A DNA stretch of 42,460 bases from Lachnospiraceae bacterium (GCA_021205225.1 JAJPXX010000220.1:1-42460), one strand, 5' to 3'; counted from the stretch's first letter, positions 18,462-28,015 are shown. Numbers and translations are program-made. The notes: generated by a model not told the origin, from the letters alone.

Positions 18462-19133
18462 ATGGTTCTGATTCTTACAAAATATGGGCATCTTCTATTG
18501 AACGCCATGGGGCAGACGGTTCTGCTCGCATTGTGCGGCCTGTTCTTTGCCTGTATCCTCGGTATTTTCTTCGGCATTCTCGGCGTCATGAATAACAAAG
18601 TATGCCGCGCGATCGACAAGGTCTTTGTCGACGTCATCCGCGGTGTGCCTCTGATCGTCCTCGCCTACTTTGTCTATTTCGGGGTACCCTATTTTATGAA
18701 AAATATTGTCGGTAACCCGATCACGCTCTCCGCTCTACAGGCCGGCACGATCTGTCTGGCATTGAACTGCGGCGCCTATATGGCCGAGATCATCCGCGCC
18801 GGAATCCAGTCTGTGGACAAAGGCCAGATGGAGGCTGCCCGCAGTCTCGGGCTTCCCTGGTGGCGGGCCATGTACCGCGTTGTCATGCCGCAGGCCATCC
18901 GCACGATGATCCCCAGCATCATCAATCAATTCATCATCACTCTGAAGGACACGTCCATCCTGTCCATTATTGGTTTCCCGGAGCTGGTCAATACCGCGAA
19001 AAACGTAGTGGCGAATACTTTCATGTCCTTCCAGACCTGGGGAATCGTCGCCGTCATGTACCTGATCGTGATCGAAATCCTGACCCTGGCATCCAGAGCG
19101 CTTGAGAGGAGGCTGAACCGTGGCAAAGACTAA
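18462..19133 (+). CDS. Amino-acid ABC transporter permease
   Basis: [44 protein letters not shown] loop; ATG at 18462 with RBS aagggag. Confidence 0.93.
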   Translation: MVLILTKYGHLLLNAMGQTVLLALCGLFFACILGIFFGILGVMNNKVCRAIDKVFVDVIRGVPLIVLAYFVYFGVPYFMKNIVGNPITLSALQAGTICLALNCGAYMAEIIRAGIQSVDKGQMEAARSLGLPWWRAMYRVVMPQAIRTMIPSIINQFIITLKDTSILSIIGFPELVNTAKNVVANTFMSFQTWGIVAVMYLIVIEILTLASRALERRLNRGKD

Positions 19134-19863
19134 TAATGTAAAAATCCATGTGTCCCATCTGAAAAAGAATTTTAAAAAGCTGGAAGTGCTCAAAGACATC
19201 TCCACAGACGTCTATGAAGGAGAAGTGGTCGTCGTCATCGGTCCCTCCGGCAGCGGCAAATCCACCTTTCTGCGCTGCATCAACAACCTGGAGGAAATCA
19301 CCGGCGGCGAAATCACCGTCGACGGCATGAGCCTGACCGATAAAAAGACCGACATCAACAAACTGCGTGAGAACATCGGCATGGTATTCCAGCACTTCAA
19401 CCTGTTCCCACACATGGATGTGATGCGGAACCTGACGCTCGCACCGGTAGACCTGAAAAAAGCCGGCAAGGAAGAAGCTGCCGAACGCGCCCATAAAATG
19501 CTTCGGAAGGTCGGCATGGAGGATAAAGCGAACGCTTATCCGAGCCAGCTCTCCGGCGGTCAGAAACAGCGTGTCGCGATTGCGCGCGCCCTGTGCATGG
19601 AGCCGGATATCATGCTGTTCGACGAGCCGACCAGCGCCCTTGACCCGGAGATGGTCGGTGAAGTGCTTCAGGTCATGAAGCAGCTTGCGGCGGACGGCAT
19701 GACCATGGTGATCGTCACCCACGAGATGGGCTTTGCCCGCGAAGTCGCTGACCGTGTCCTCTTTATGGACGGCGGCTACATCGTCGAGGAAGGCACTCCC
19801 CAGGAAGTGCTGCTGAACCCGAAAGAGCCGCGAACCATTGATTTTCTGAATAAAGTACTTTAA
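19120..19863 (+). CDS. glnQ: Amino-acid ABC transporter ATP-binding protein (GlnQ-type)
   Basis: [50 protein letters not shown]. Confidence 0.92.
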   Translation: MAKTNNVKIHVSHLKKNFKKLEVLKDISTDVYEGEVVVVIGPSGSGKSTFLRCINNLEEITGGEITVDGMSLTDKKTDINKLRENIGMVFQHFNLFPHMDVMRNLTLAPVDLKKAGKEEAAERAHKMLRKVGMEDKANAYPSQLSGGQKQRVAIARALCMEPDIMLFDEPTSALDPEMVGEVLQVMKQLAADGMTMVIVTHEMGFAREVADRVLFMDGGYIVEEGTPQEVLLNPKEPRTIDFLNKVL

Positions 19864-19866
19864 AAC

Positions 19867-19900
19867 AGGCAGGGGGATTCGCCCCCTGCCTATTCTTTCT
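19867..19900. terminator. Terminator between convergent glnQ-like and glycosyltransferase genes
   Basis: AGGCAGGGGG ATTCG CCCCCTGCCT followed on plus strand by TATTCTTTCTTTTTC. Confidence 0.85.
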
Positions 19901-21359
19901 TTTTCTTTTTTCGGCCGCTTCCCGTATTCTTTTTGCTGCGCTTCTCCGAATCTGCCGTGTCAAGCGCACCCGTAAATGAGACCTGGGAAAGCTTCTCGCG
20001 CATACTGCCGCATGCTTTTTTCATCAAATCCTGAAAAAGCGCCGCCTCCTCTTTTGAAAAATCCTTCAGGCAGGCTCTCTTACACTCTTCTACCGCGTGA
20101 TGAATCTCATCCAGATAGTCTTTCGATTTTTCCAGCAGTTCAATCGAAATCCGTTCCTCCGCATCCGGATCAAATTCGATCAGCTTTTCATGCTTGAGAC
20201 GCTGCAGCGCGCGCATGGTTTTCTGAGAATTGAGACCCGCCAGCTCAGCGATCTCTTTCCGATCTTCAAACTGCCTGCCATTTTCCAGCAAAAGCAGCAG
20301 CAGAGCTTCATCCAGTGTAATCTTTTTCAGCATCGCGCTAAGTCCCAGATAGTATTCCAGCAGTTTGCGGAAATAATAAAGATCCGCCAGGATTCCCGGT
20401 GTGAGGCTGACGGACTGTCCAGCCAGCCTCACACGCTCTTCTCCGAGTTTTGCCGTTCCCGGTACAACCGTCGGCATGACAAATCCGTCCCATGCCATAC
20501 TGATCAGAAACATTCGTACCTTCTGTTTTACTTCATCATAGTCTTCTTCGTAGACATCCCTGTAAAAAGCATTGTAATAATCGAATACCGTACTCTTCAT
20601 CCGGATCGTATTGCTAATACTCATTCCCTGAGAGACCAGGCTGTCCTTGCGGTTCATATAATAGTACACCGGCGCCTGAATCGCGCGGATGCCCTCTGCA
20701 TAACGAATGTATTCGAGATTAAACAGAAAATCCTCACACCAGTCGAGTTCCTCATCCATCCGGATCTGATGTTCCTCGATGATAGAGCGCCGGAAAAACT
20801 TATTCCAGAGTACGCCATAGTAAAAATCCGCCGGATTCTCAATCATATAGGAAGCAAATTCCCTGCGATCCATAAGGTGATCCGCATCAATGTCCCCCTT
20901 CTGCGAAACACGTTTCCCCGTCACACGGTAAAAATCCGCAATCACCAGATCGCATTGCTTTACCGTCCTGTCTTCTGAACCTGCATCTAATCCAGTTATT
21001 GGCGCGGTTTTCGTTCCGGCATCTTCATTATTTTCCATCATCGAGCGAACGAACAGCTTCGTTGAGTCCGGCGTCAGCCAGTCATCACTGTCCGCGAATT
21101 GAATAAATTCGCCGTGCGCCAGATCCAGAGCATGGTTGCGGGTCGCGGAAACACCTGAATTTTTCTGATGGATAACCCGGACTCTCGCGTCCTTTTCCGC
21201 ATATGCATCCAGCAGCATATCCGTGCCGTCGCTGCTGCCATCGTCAATCAGCAGAATTTCCAGATTCTGATATTCCTGATTCAAAATGCTGTCCACACAG
21301 CGCCCGATATAATCCTTTGCGTTGTAAACCGGGACAATAATACTCACAAGCGGCTCCAT
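19890..21359 (-). CDS. Family 2 glycosyltransferase fused to a C-terminal MarR-like winged-helix domain
   Basis: VSIIVPVYNAKDYIGRCVDSILNQ, IQFADSDDW; C-terminal DEALLLLLLENGRQFEDRKEIAELAGLNSQKTMRALQRLKHEKLIE; RBS GGAGGAG. Confidence 0.85.
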   Translation of the reverse strand: MEPLVSIIVPVYNAKDYIGRCVDSILNQEYQNLEILLIDDGSSDGTDMLLDAYAEKDARVRVIHQKNSGVSATRNHALDLAHGEFIQFADSDDWLTPDSTKLFVRSMMENNEDAGTKTAPITGLDAGSEDRTVKQCDLVIADFYRVTGKRVSQKGDIDADHLMDRREFASYMIENPADFYYGVLWNKFFRRSIIEEHQIRMDEELDWCEDFLFNLEYIRYAEGIRAIQAPVYYYMNRKDSLVSQGMSISNTIRMKSTVFDYYNAFYRDVYEEDYDEVKQKVRMFLISMAWDGFVMPTVVPGTAKLGEERVRLAGQSVSLTPGILADLYYFRKLLEYYLGLSAMLKKITLDEALLLLLLENGRQFEDRKEIAELAGLNSQKTMRALQRLKHEKLIEFDPDAEERISIELLEKSKDYLDEIHHAVEECKRACLKDFSKEEAALFQDLMKKACGSMREKLSQVSFTGALDTADSEKRSKKNTGSGRKKKKKE

Positions 21360-21477
21360 ATATTCTCCTCCAATCTTTCCAGCTTCGTGGGAATAAATCC
21401 CCTGAATCACATTTCAGGCGACATCCCGGCTCACTTTGCACAGTGTCATCCTGTTTGCCGTTCCAGGCAATCCGTCT

Positions 21478-22749
21478 TCACTCCACCCGGATCGCGTTCG
21501 GGTAAATTTTCGCGAGCGTGTCGTCATCGTAATACGTATCCAGCCACACCTGCCAGCTCTGTGTCGCCTCCACGCCCGCCAGCCGCTCGTTGCTGCGCAA
21601 TAGCGCCATACCGGATACGAGCATATTGCAGATCATAAAAATAACCAGGCACCAGCTCAGTATCTTGCCCGGACGCATCGGGATCTTTTCGACCAGTCCG
21701 GACAGGCGCGGATAAAGCACCCGCAGCCACAGCACCGCAGCCATCCCCCAGAACAGGCAGTACAGCAGATTGATGCGCCCGCCCAGGTTGAATGGAATCT
21801 CGCTGTAATCCCAGAACACCGTGCCAAATAACATTTCAGACAGTACGCTGCACAAATATTCATAAACCGCGCCCAGCACCGTCCCCGTCAGGAAAATAAA
21901 GCTGTCCGAACGCTCCCGATACGGGTACAGAAGCCGGGTAGCCGCCGCGATCGCAAAGCCCCATATGATGCTGAACTGCCCCCACACCAGACTGGTGCGG
22001 CTCATCCAGACGCCGGTCGTAATCTTCATAAAAAGGATCTCAAAAAAATCCCCCAGAGCAGCGCCCAGAACAAACATCCAGATCAGCTTATAAGTCGAAC
22101 AGCCTGACGCAAATACAGCCGCGTCACGTACTTCTTTCTTCTCAACTGCCTTCTTTTGCGGATAAGCGCGCTCAATCCTGCGGTTTACCTGGCGGTAAAG
22201 GCGCCCTCCAAGATTCCGGCTAAGAGATGTAAACCAGTTGTCGACATATTTCCATCGCTCTGCGTGCTTACTCTTTCCATACACCAGAATGGTGGTTGCC
22301 AGGGCGTCAAGGCCAATGCCAACCACACAGATCCATACAATCAGGACGCCGAGAAGCTCCGGCAGCAGACGGAAGAGGCGAATAATCAGAGCATTTCCCC
22401 AGATCATGCATACTGTCGCCAGAAGTCCCCAGAAAAGAGAGGCCGGGAGACAGATATATCCATCCAGGTTCCACTTTACATTCGAATAATCCCACCAGCG
22501 CTCGTGGTAAAGATATTCTACCGCTCGTCCTCCGACCCACTCTGTCATTGTCGTCACGACCGTAGCGCCGCAGAACAGCCAGAACCAGTGTAGATCCTGG
22601 CCAAACACGGTAACGATCCACATTGCAATACCATAGCTGATGCAAAGGGGCGCGTTGATCACGCCGCGGTTCACAAACCGTTTCTTTTTGACCGCAGCCT
22701 GCACCGTCTCCAGAATCCATCCCAGGAATGAGTAGACAAAAAAATCCAT
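21478..22749 (-). CDS. PF06541-type putative ABC-transporter (type IV) membrane protein; 5' end probably frameshifted
   Basis: FVYSFLGWILETVQAAVKKKRFVNRGVINAPLCISYG duplicated as two TM modules; see frameshift finding. Confidence 0.75.
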   Translation of the reverse strand: MDFFVYSFLGWILETVQAAVKKKRFVNRGVINAPLCISYGIAMWIVTVFGQDLHWFWLFCGATVVTTMTEWVGGRAVEYLYHERWWDYSNVKWNLDGYICLPASLFWGLLATVCMIWGNALIIRLFRLLPELLGVLIVWICVVGIGLDALATTILVYGKSKHAERWKYVDNWFTSLSRNLGGRLYRQVNRRIERAYPQKKAVEKKEVRDAAVFASGCSTYKLIWMFVLGAALGDFFEILFMKITTGVWMSRTSLVWGQFSIIWGFAIAAATRLLYPYRERSDSFIFLTGTVLGAVYEYLCSVLSEMLFGTVFWDYSEIPFNLGGRINLLYCLFWGMAAVLWLRVLYPRLSGLVEKIPMRPGKILSWCLVIFMICNMLVSGMALLRSNERLAGVEATQSWQVWLDTYYDDDTLAKIYPNAIRVE

Positions 22750-22829
22750 GTGAGCTCATATCCATTGTAAATCATAGTCAAATCTTTCCTTTTCTTTTGT
22801 AGTATATACGTCCTCTCATTACTATTCAT

Positions 22830-22863
22830 AACCCGACCACGCACCTGCTGCGTGGTCAGGGTT
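22830..22863. repeat. GC-rich hairpin
   Basis: AACCCGACCACGCA / TGCGTGGTCAGGGTT, single-nucleotide bulge, 5-nt loop. Confidence 0.6.
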
Positions 22864-22922
22864 GAAAGCGCAGCGGCAGCAGGCATCTGGCTCCGTCGCG
22901 CAGCGATTTCATTAGCCGGATG

Positions 22923-22987
22923 CCGTTATGGGGCACACCTGTAGTGGATAAAATAGCGTAAATTGGTCAGGGTGTGACCTATAACGG
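22923..22987. repeat. Palindromic intergenic repeat, copy B
   Basis: CCGTTATGGGGCACACC / GGTGTGACCTATAACGG (two mismatches in 17); reverse complement aligns with 15241-15300 including the centre (ccctgacc-aat..tattttatc..ctacaggtgtg). Confidence 0.7.
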
Positions 22988-23152
22988 TATCTCAGAAACA
23001 GTCAAAATAAATCAATTGCCATTTTACAGGGACAGCTTTAGCATAAATCCATTCTGTCCGCTCTGTCAATCACCAGATTCTTAATAATTTGGTAACAGTT
23101 CAGAACAGCATCAAAATGAAAAGACAGGTGCTGAACGCCTGACACAGAAATT

Positions 23153-23184
23153 CCCCGGCAGAGACTATATCCCTTCTGCCGGGG
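23153..23184 (-). terminator. Hairpin terminator downstream of radical SAM gene
   Basis: CCCCGGCAGA / TCTGCCGGGG 10-bp perfect arms. Confidence 0.55.
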
Positions 23185-23232
23185 CAATTATGTCGGGTTC
23201 ACTTATGCGAGCAATGGCTTACATAACCCCAT

Positions 23233-24594
23233 TTACGCCTTTTTCGACTTTGGATTTTCCTCCCAGAGCGCATCTGCCGTCGGTTTCCAGTTCTCGGCGT
23301 ATGGCGTAGTCTTGTCACAGAGGTCGTCCACACTTTCCGGACTCTGGTAATCCGTATTGACTGCCTTTGCCTGTTTGACCATCTCGCGCAGCCGTTCCGG
23401 ATTTTCCAGCATCGGACACGGGCGCAGCATATTGTCATTGAACGGCTGATTGTCGTGATAAGCCTGGAAGAGCGGGCTCTTCAGGGCATCCTTCAGCGAT
23501 GTTTCTTTAATATTGCAGTTCGAATAATGAATGAATACGCACGGCTCCACATCACCCTTCGCGTTGATATGCATATAAAGCCGCCCGCCGGCGATACAGC
23601 CGTGTACATACTCCGCGTCATTCTGGAAGTCCATAGTAAACAGAGATTTCGTCCCCCGGTATTCACGGATTTTATCGTATGCCATTTTCCGCTGTTCCGG
23701 TGTCGGCAGCAGTTCTGTGGATGCATCATTCCCGACCGGCATATAATGGAAGAACCATGCGAAGAAAGCCCCGCACTCAATCAGATGGTCAAAGTATTCC
23801 TCACTGCACACGCTTTCCACATTCGCAGATGTGTAGCAGGTCGATACACCGAACGGAAGCCCGCGGTCTTTCAGAAGCTTCATCGCGTGCATGACTTTCT
23901 GATAAATACATTCTCCGCGCCGCCCGTCATTGGCCTCCTCGGAGCCTTCCACGCTGAACGCCGGGATAAAGTTTTTCACCCGCAGAATCTCATCACAGAA
24001 TTCCTCGTCAAAAAGGGTGCCATTCGTGAACGCCAGGAACTCACAGTCCGGATGCATTTCGCAGAGCTTAATCAGGTCTTTTTTGCGCACAGTCGGCTCA
24101 CCGCCGGTATAAATATACATATAGACACCCAGCTCTTTGCCCTGACGGATGATGGAATCAATCTCCTCCAGCGTCAGGTTCAGCTGATGCCCGTACTCCG
24201 CAGCCCAGCAGCCGGTGCATTTCAGATTGCAGGCGCTCGTCGGGTCAAGCAGAATCGCCCACGGCACATTGCAATTGTGTTCCTGCGCGTAATCCTTCTG
24301 TATCGCAGTTCCTTTCAGGCTGGCGTTAATGATAAAGTTCCGGAAAAAAGCTTCCCGAGCTCCCGGATCCAGCTCATACATACGGAGAATCAGCTTATAC
24401 CAGTTGTTATTCTTATCCGCAATCGCCGACCGGATCGCGTTTCTCTGCGCCACGTAATAATCCTTCGGCATATACTTGTCAACCAGCTCCATCAGCTTCG
24501 GAATATTGGTCTCCGGGTCTTTCTCGAGGTAATTCAATGCTTTCGTCGCCACCATCTCTGTAGCCGCTACTTTTGCCTTATCTGCCAGTTTCAT
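23233..24594 (-). CDS. Radical SAM protein with SPASM-like C-terminal region
   Basis: CNLKCTGC motif, YIYTGGEPTVR, CIAGGRLYMHINAKGDVEPCVFIHYSNCNIKE; ATG at 24594 after AAGGAGAAAGG. Confidence 0.88.
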   Translation of the reverse strand: MKLADKAKVAATEMVATKALNYLEKDPETNIPKLMELVDKYMPKDYYVAQRNAIRSAIADKNNNWYKLILRMYELDPGAREAFFRNFIINASLKGTAIQKDYAQEHNCNVPWAILLDPTSACNLKCTGCWAAEYGHQLNLTLEEIDSIIRQGKELGVYMYIYTGGEPTVRKKDLIKLCEMHPDCEFLAFTNGTLFDEEFCDEILRVKNFIPAFSVEGSEEANDGRRGECIYQKVMHAMKLLKDRGLPFGVSTCYTSANVESVCSEEYFDHLIECGAFFAWFFHYMPVGNDASTELLPTPEQRKMAYDKIREYRGTKSLFTMDFQNDAEYVHGCIAGGRLYMHINAKGDVEPCVFIHYSNCNIKETSLKDALKSPLFQAYHDNQPFNDNMLRPCPMLENPERLREMVKQAKAVNTDYQSPESVDDLCDKTTPYAENWKPTADALWEENPKSKKA

Positions 24595-24708
24595 CTTTTT
24601 CCTTTCTCCTTTTCGTATACTTATAGTAAACAATGTAAATCATTTTACCTTGCGCCTGCTTATGCTTTCAGATTGCCGCGGAAAACGTTTTCCGGATTTC
24701 CTGCTCCT

Positions 24709-25284
24709 TTATTCACGCTGACCCGGCGGCGTTGAAAACCGATCCAGTATCCTTACCGTGTAGACCGCTACACACAGGTTCAGCAGCCCCTCCAGTAAGA
24801 CTGCCATGCCGGTCAGTGTCATGGTCACTCCCTCTCCGTCAAACGGGTCAATGACCAGTATCATTCCAAAAACACCGGTAAGGATGGAAATGATCAGTAT
24901 TCTCCACCAGAGACCAAGGCCGAATTTCCTGGCGTCCAGCGACATCTGAATCCGGAGCAGCGCATCCATCAGAATGATCAGTCCAAGAACCGCATACAAC
25001 AGCTGCGAATAGTTCTCCCCGCGAATCAGGATCACCAGGCCAAGCGCCACCATCAGAATTCCAAACGCGAAATCATACTGAAATGCCAGACAGTAAAAGT
25101 CTTTTGAAAAATAGCCGATCATCTTTATGATTCCATCCGCGATAAAAACCAGGCCAAGTGTGCGGATGAGAATGTCGATCGGATAAGTGGGGTGAACCAG
25201 CAAACCGATACCCAGAACACAGATAATCAATGCAATGACAATATAGCCGTTGCGCGCTATTTTCAGAGTCCTCAGTGAATCCAT
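24709..25284 (-). CDS. HdeD/DUF308-type membrane protein
   Basis: Six short TM segments, GIGLLVHPTYPIDILIRTLGLVFIADGIIKMIGY. Confidence 0.75.
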   Translation of the reverse strand: MDSLRTLKIARNGYIVIALIICVLGIGLLVHPTYPIDILIRTLGLVFIADGIIKMIGYFSKDFYCLAFQYDFAFGILMVALGLVILIRGENYSQLLYAVLGLIILMDALLRIQMSLDARKFGLGLWWRILIISILTGVFGMILVIDPFDGEGVTMTLTGMAVLLEGLLNLCVAVYTVRILDRFSTPPGQRE

Positions 25285-25343
25285 ATCTTACCGTTCCCTC
25301 CTTTCGGAGAGGATTTTATTTCATTTTTTTTCAAAAAAATACA

Positions 25344-25381
25344 GACAAAAAAAGCGTGGTGTCCAAAATTCAGACACCACG
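25344..25381 (-). terminator. Rho-independent terminator after TetR gene
   Basis: Minus strand CGTGGTGTC TGAATTTTG GACACCACG CTTTTTTTG. Confidence 0.8.
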
Positions 25382-25437
25382 GCCAAAATGACTAAAAAAT
25401 TCTTTTCTCTATCGCATCCTGCACCCCATCGCTTTAT

Positions 25438-25986
25438 CTATTCATGCTGCGCCACAGCCAGATTCATCAGCTCCATCGCGCGTCTCATATCTGAAGTCAG
25501 GTTCTCATTCATACCGTGCTCCATCCAGTCCAGCAGCACGCCCTCCAGAATGCATTTCTGGAAATTCCTTATCATGCGCTGATCCTCCGGCGAGAGCTTC
25601 TGTATTTCAATATAATCCTTCGCGCGCAGCACATATTCCGTCACCATATATTCGCACAGGACTTCCACCTCATGCATCATGACCGCACGATCCAGTGAAC
25701 GGTAAATATGAAGAAACGCTCTCTTATTCTCCGAAAACATATCCATGACCTGAAGCAGCCCGTCAAAGACATCCTCCGCATCCAGATGCGTTTCCATGAT
25801 CCGGTTCATCTCTCGCTTCACGGCAAACTCCATTACATCCGTAATATCTCGGAAGTAATAGTAAAACGTATTCCGGTTAATCCCACACCGTTCCACGATA
25901 TCCTTGACTGTAATTTTCGAGAACGAACGCTCATTCAGCAATTCAAATACCGTCTGTATAATCAGTTCTTTTGTCAAATCAGCCAT
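25438..25986 (-). CDS. TetR/AcrR-family transcriptional regulator
   Basis: LTKELIIQTVFELLNERSFSKITVKDIVERCGINRNTFYYYFRDI HTH. Confidence 0.92.
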   Translation of the reverse strand: MADLTKELIIQTVFELLNERSFSKITVKDIVERCGINRNTFYYYFRDITDVMEFAVKREMNRIMETHLDAEDVFDGLLQVMDMFSENKRAFLHIYRSLDRAVMMHEVEVLCEYMVTEYVLRAKDYIEIQKLSPEDQRMIRNFQKCILEGVLLDWMEHGMNENLTSDMRRAMELMNLAVAQHE

Positions 25987-26168
25987 GAAAAATCACATCT
26001 TATCCTTTTTATCCGAATCCCCCGAAAAGCCACTCCTTCCTGAACATCCGCTCAGGGAAACGCTTTCCCATTGCAGCTGCTTCTGGAAACAGGCATTGCT
26101 ATACTTGTCATGTGCCGCTCACTATAGCACAGTTTTCAGAAAAAGTCCACCGATTTTCGCTCTGGTCA

Positions 26169-26489
26169 TTAAAAACAGATTGGTGGGGGTATCAATTCAC
26201 AAATGATACTTATGGTCTTATGAATGTTGAGAGATTCGATTTCCTTATACAAGTCTGGCTTCTCTTTGCCTTTAAACACATCTGAGTAAGTAAAGATTAA
26301 CTCTGCCTCTGTCATGTCAGGAGAGTAATTCCCCACAGGTGTTGGGATTGAGAAACCCTTCGGCAGCTTTGCATATACACAAACTTCATCCGCCAAATCC
26401 ATATCCTCAGCGAATCTGCGCTCCACGCTCTGACCGTCCTTCGCATAACTCATCCCCGGCATCCTCGCTTTCTCCAATCTTTTCATCAA
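26169..26489 (-). pseudogene. Type III restriction enzyme (Res) C-terminal remnant
   Basis: [45 protein letters not shown] resembles the Res C-terminal nuclease region; no helicase domain; broken after NYSPD. Confidence 0.6.
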
Positions 26490-27041
26490 GCAACCGAGTC
26501 AATTCCTCCTTATTCGGAAGAATCGTCTGATATTTGCTTGCGAAAATCTGGGTGTTATCCTCTGGCAGAGTAAGCTCCAATGCTCCCGTCCCGTTTCTAT
26601 CTCATAAAAGCTGCGTTCATCCGGATTATCAATACGCATAAGAAAAACATAGTGCGACCAGCTAAGGGGAAAATTCGGCTTGTCAGAAATCCGAGACAGT
26701 GTTTCGGATTTTTCTGCTTCACAATTCCGAGACGCCGTCTCGGATATTTTTCCACTATAAGTCAGATAGAACCGCCGCATATTTTCCAGATTGTCAACAG
26801 AAAACCCTTTTCCAAATTTGCCATTCAGCTTTTCTGACAGCCTTTTGAGCACTTGCTTCCCATAACCGGCGCGAATTTCGCCTTGCTGCTCACTTTCCAC
26901 AATCATCTGCCCAATTTCATAGTAGGTCTGGACCATGATGGCATTAATTTGAGTAACCGCCTGTTTCCTTGACGCATCAATCAACTTTTCAATTTTTACT
27001 GCCAGTTCGTCAGTGCCTGTGTAATTTATAATATCAACCAT
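26425..27041 (-). pseudogene. DUF1016/YhcG PDDEXK nuclease, internally deleted and frameshifted
   Basis: N-terminal INAIMVQTYYEIGQMIVESEQQGEIRAGYGKQVLKRLSEKLNGKFGKGFSVDNLENMRRFY; in another frame [35 protein letters not shown], the expected C-terminal motif. Confidence 0.7.
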
Positions 27042-27085
27042 CTCAACACCTTCCTTTATGTTCTCAGACTGTAAGTCTCAAAGAT

Positions 27086-27499
27086 CTACTCGAAATTCGT
27101 CATAACGCTGTCGTTCGCCATACCGCTGTCACGGAATACCGCATAGAACGAATGCTGTTTTGCAATCTCGGTAACAATCTCGTCTGTGACTTCGGAATCG
27201 AAGCAGGCGAGGACATGGTTCATATCAGCTTTGAATCTGGGGATTGCAGTTTTCCCGTCCACGGAGCCAGTAATAAGAGCCGTATTCAGCCCGAGCTCAC
27301 TGCTGACCATGCAGCTGACATTTTCATATAGGTATTCCGCCGTATCCGAAAACGCTGTGAATATCAGAATCTTCTTGTTTCCCTCGTTAATCGGATTGAC
27401 TTCTTTTTCACGAATCACCCGGAACAGTTCATTCAGCTTGTAGTCGTACTCCGGTGTGATATCCTCTATCATCAGGATAAGAAGCTCAAGGTTTCCCAA
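27086..27499 (-). pseudogene. Helicase C-terminal fragment fused to the end of a type III DNA methyltransferase (Mod)
   Basis: KKILIFTAFSDTAEYLYENV..ALITGS (helicase) joined to HVLACFDSEVTDEIVTEIAKQHSFYAVFRDSGMANDSV (Mod tail). Confidence 0.55.
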
Positions 27500-27620
27500 A
27501 TCAGCATCGATATCGCGCTTCCATGAGATATAATCTTTGTAGTATTATTAAATATTTCCACAGGTGCGGCCTCCTATCGTTCTGCTATACTGTCCAATTT
27601 CGCTACAGACGTTATTTCAC

Positions 27621-27830
27621 TTATTTTTCTTCACGTACTGCCTGACAGATATCGCCAATATCGCAGTCCAGGTAATCGCAGATGCGCAACAGCACCGACA
27701 GTGCCACTTCTTCACCTTTATTGAGTTTGCTCATTGTTCCCGCAGCTATTTTTGTTTCTTCTCTCAGTGTTGCTTTGGATATGTCCCGCTCAATCAACAG
27801 AATCCAGAGCTTCTTATAACTTATCTTCAT
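27621..27830 (-). CDS. Cro/C1-type HTH regulator
   Basis: 69 aa: LWILLIERDISKATLREETKIAAGTMSKLNKGEEVALSVLLRICDYLDCDIGDI. Confidence 0.9.
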   Translation of the reverse strand: MKISYKKLWILLIERDISKATLREETKIAAGTMSKLNKGEEVALSVLLRICDYLDCDIGDICQAVREEK

Positions 27831-28015
27831 GCGTACACCTCGCGTTTTGGATGTTTACAGGCACACTTTATATTAGTATAGCACAAACAAAGGCAACACT
27901 TCAACTGTCAATCACATTTTTTTGAAAGTTTACTCGACTTCTTGGAGTTTTCATTTGTTTCCGTGAAGCTAAAAATTTCGTTTAATATTGATTAACGCAG
28001 ATGCACATATGTCAT

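Noticed and set aside
20097-20978. 293-aa plus-strand ORF antisense to the glycosyltransferase
   Set aside because: No recognisable domain, no operon context; shadow ORF
23455-24735. 426-aa plus-strand ORF antisense to radical SAM
   Set aside because: Shadow ORF; conserved CNLKCTGC protein is on the minus strand
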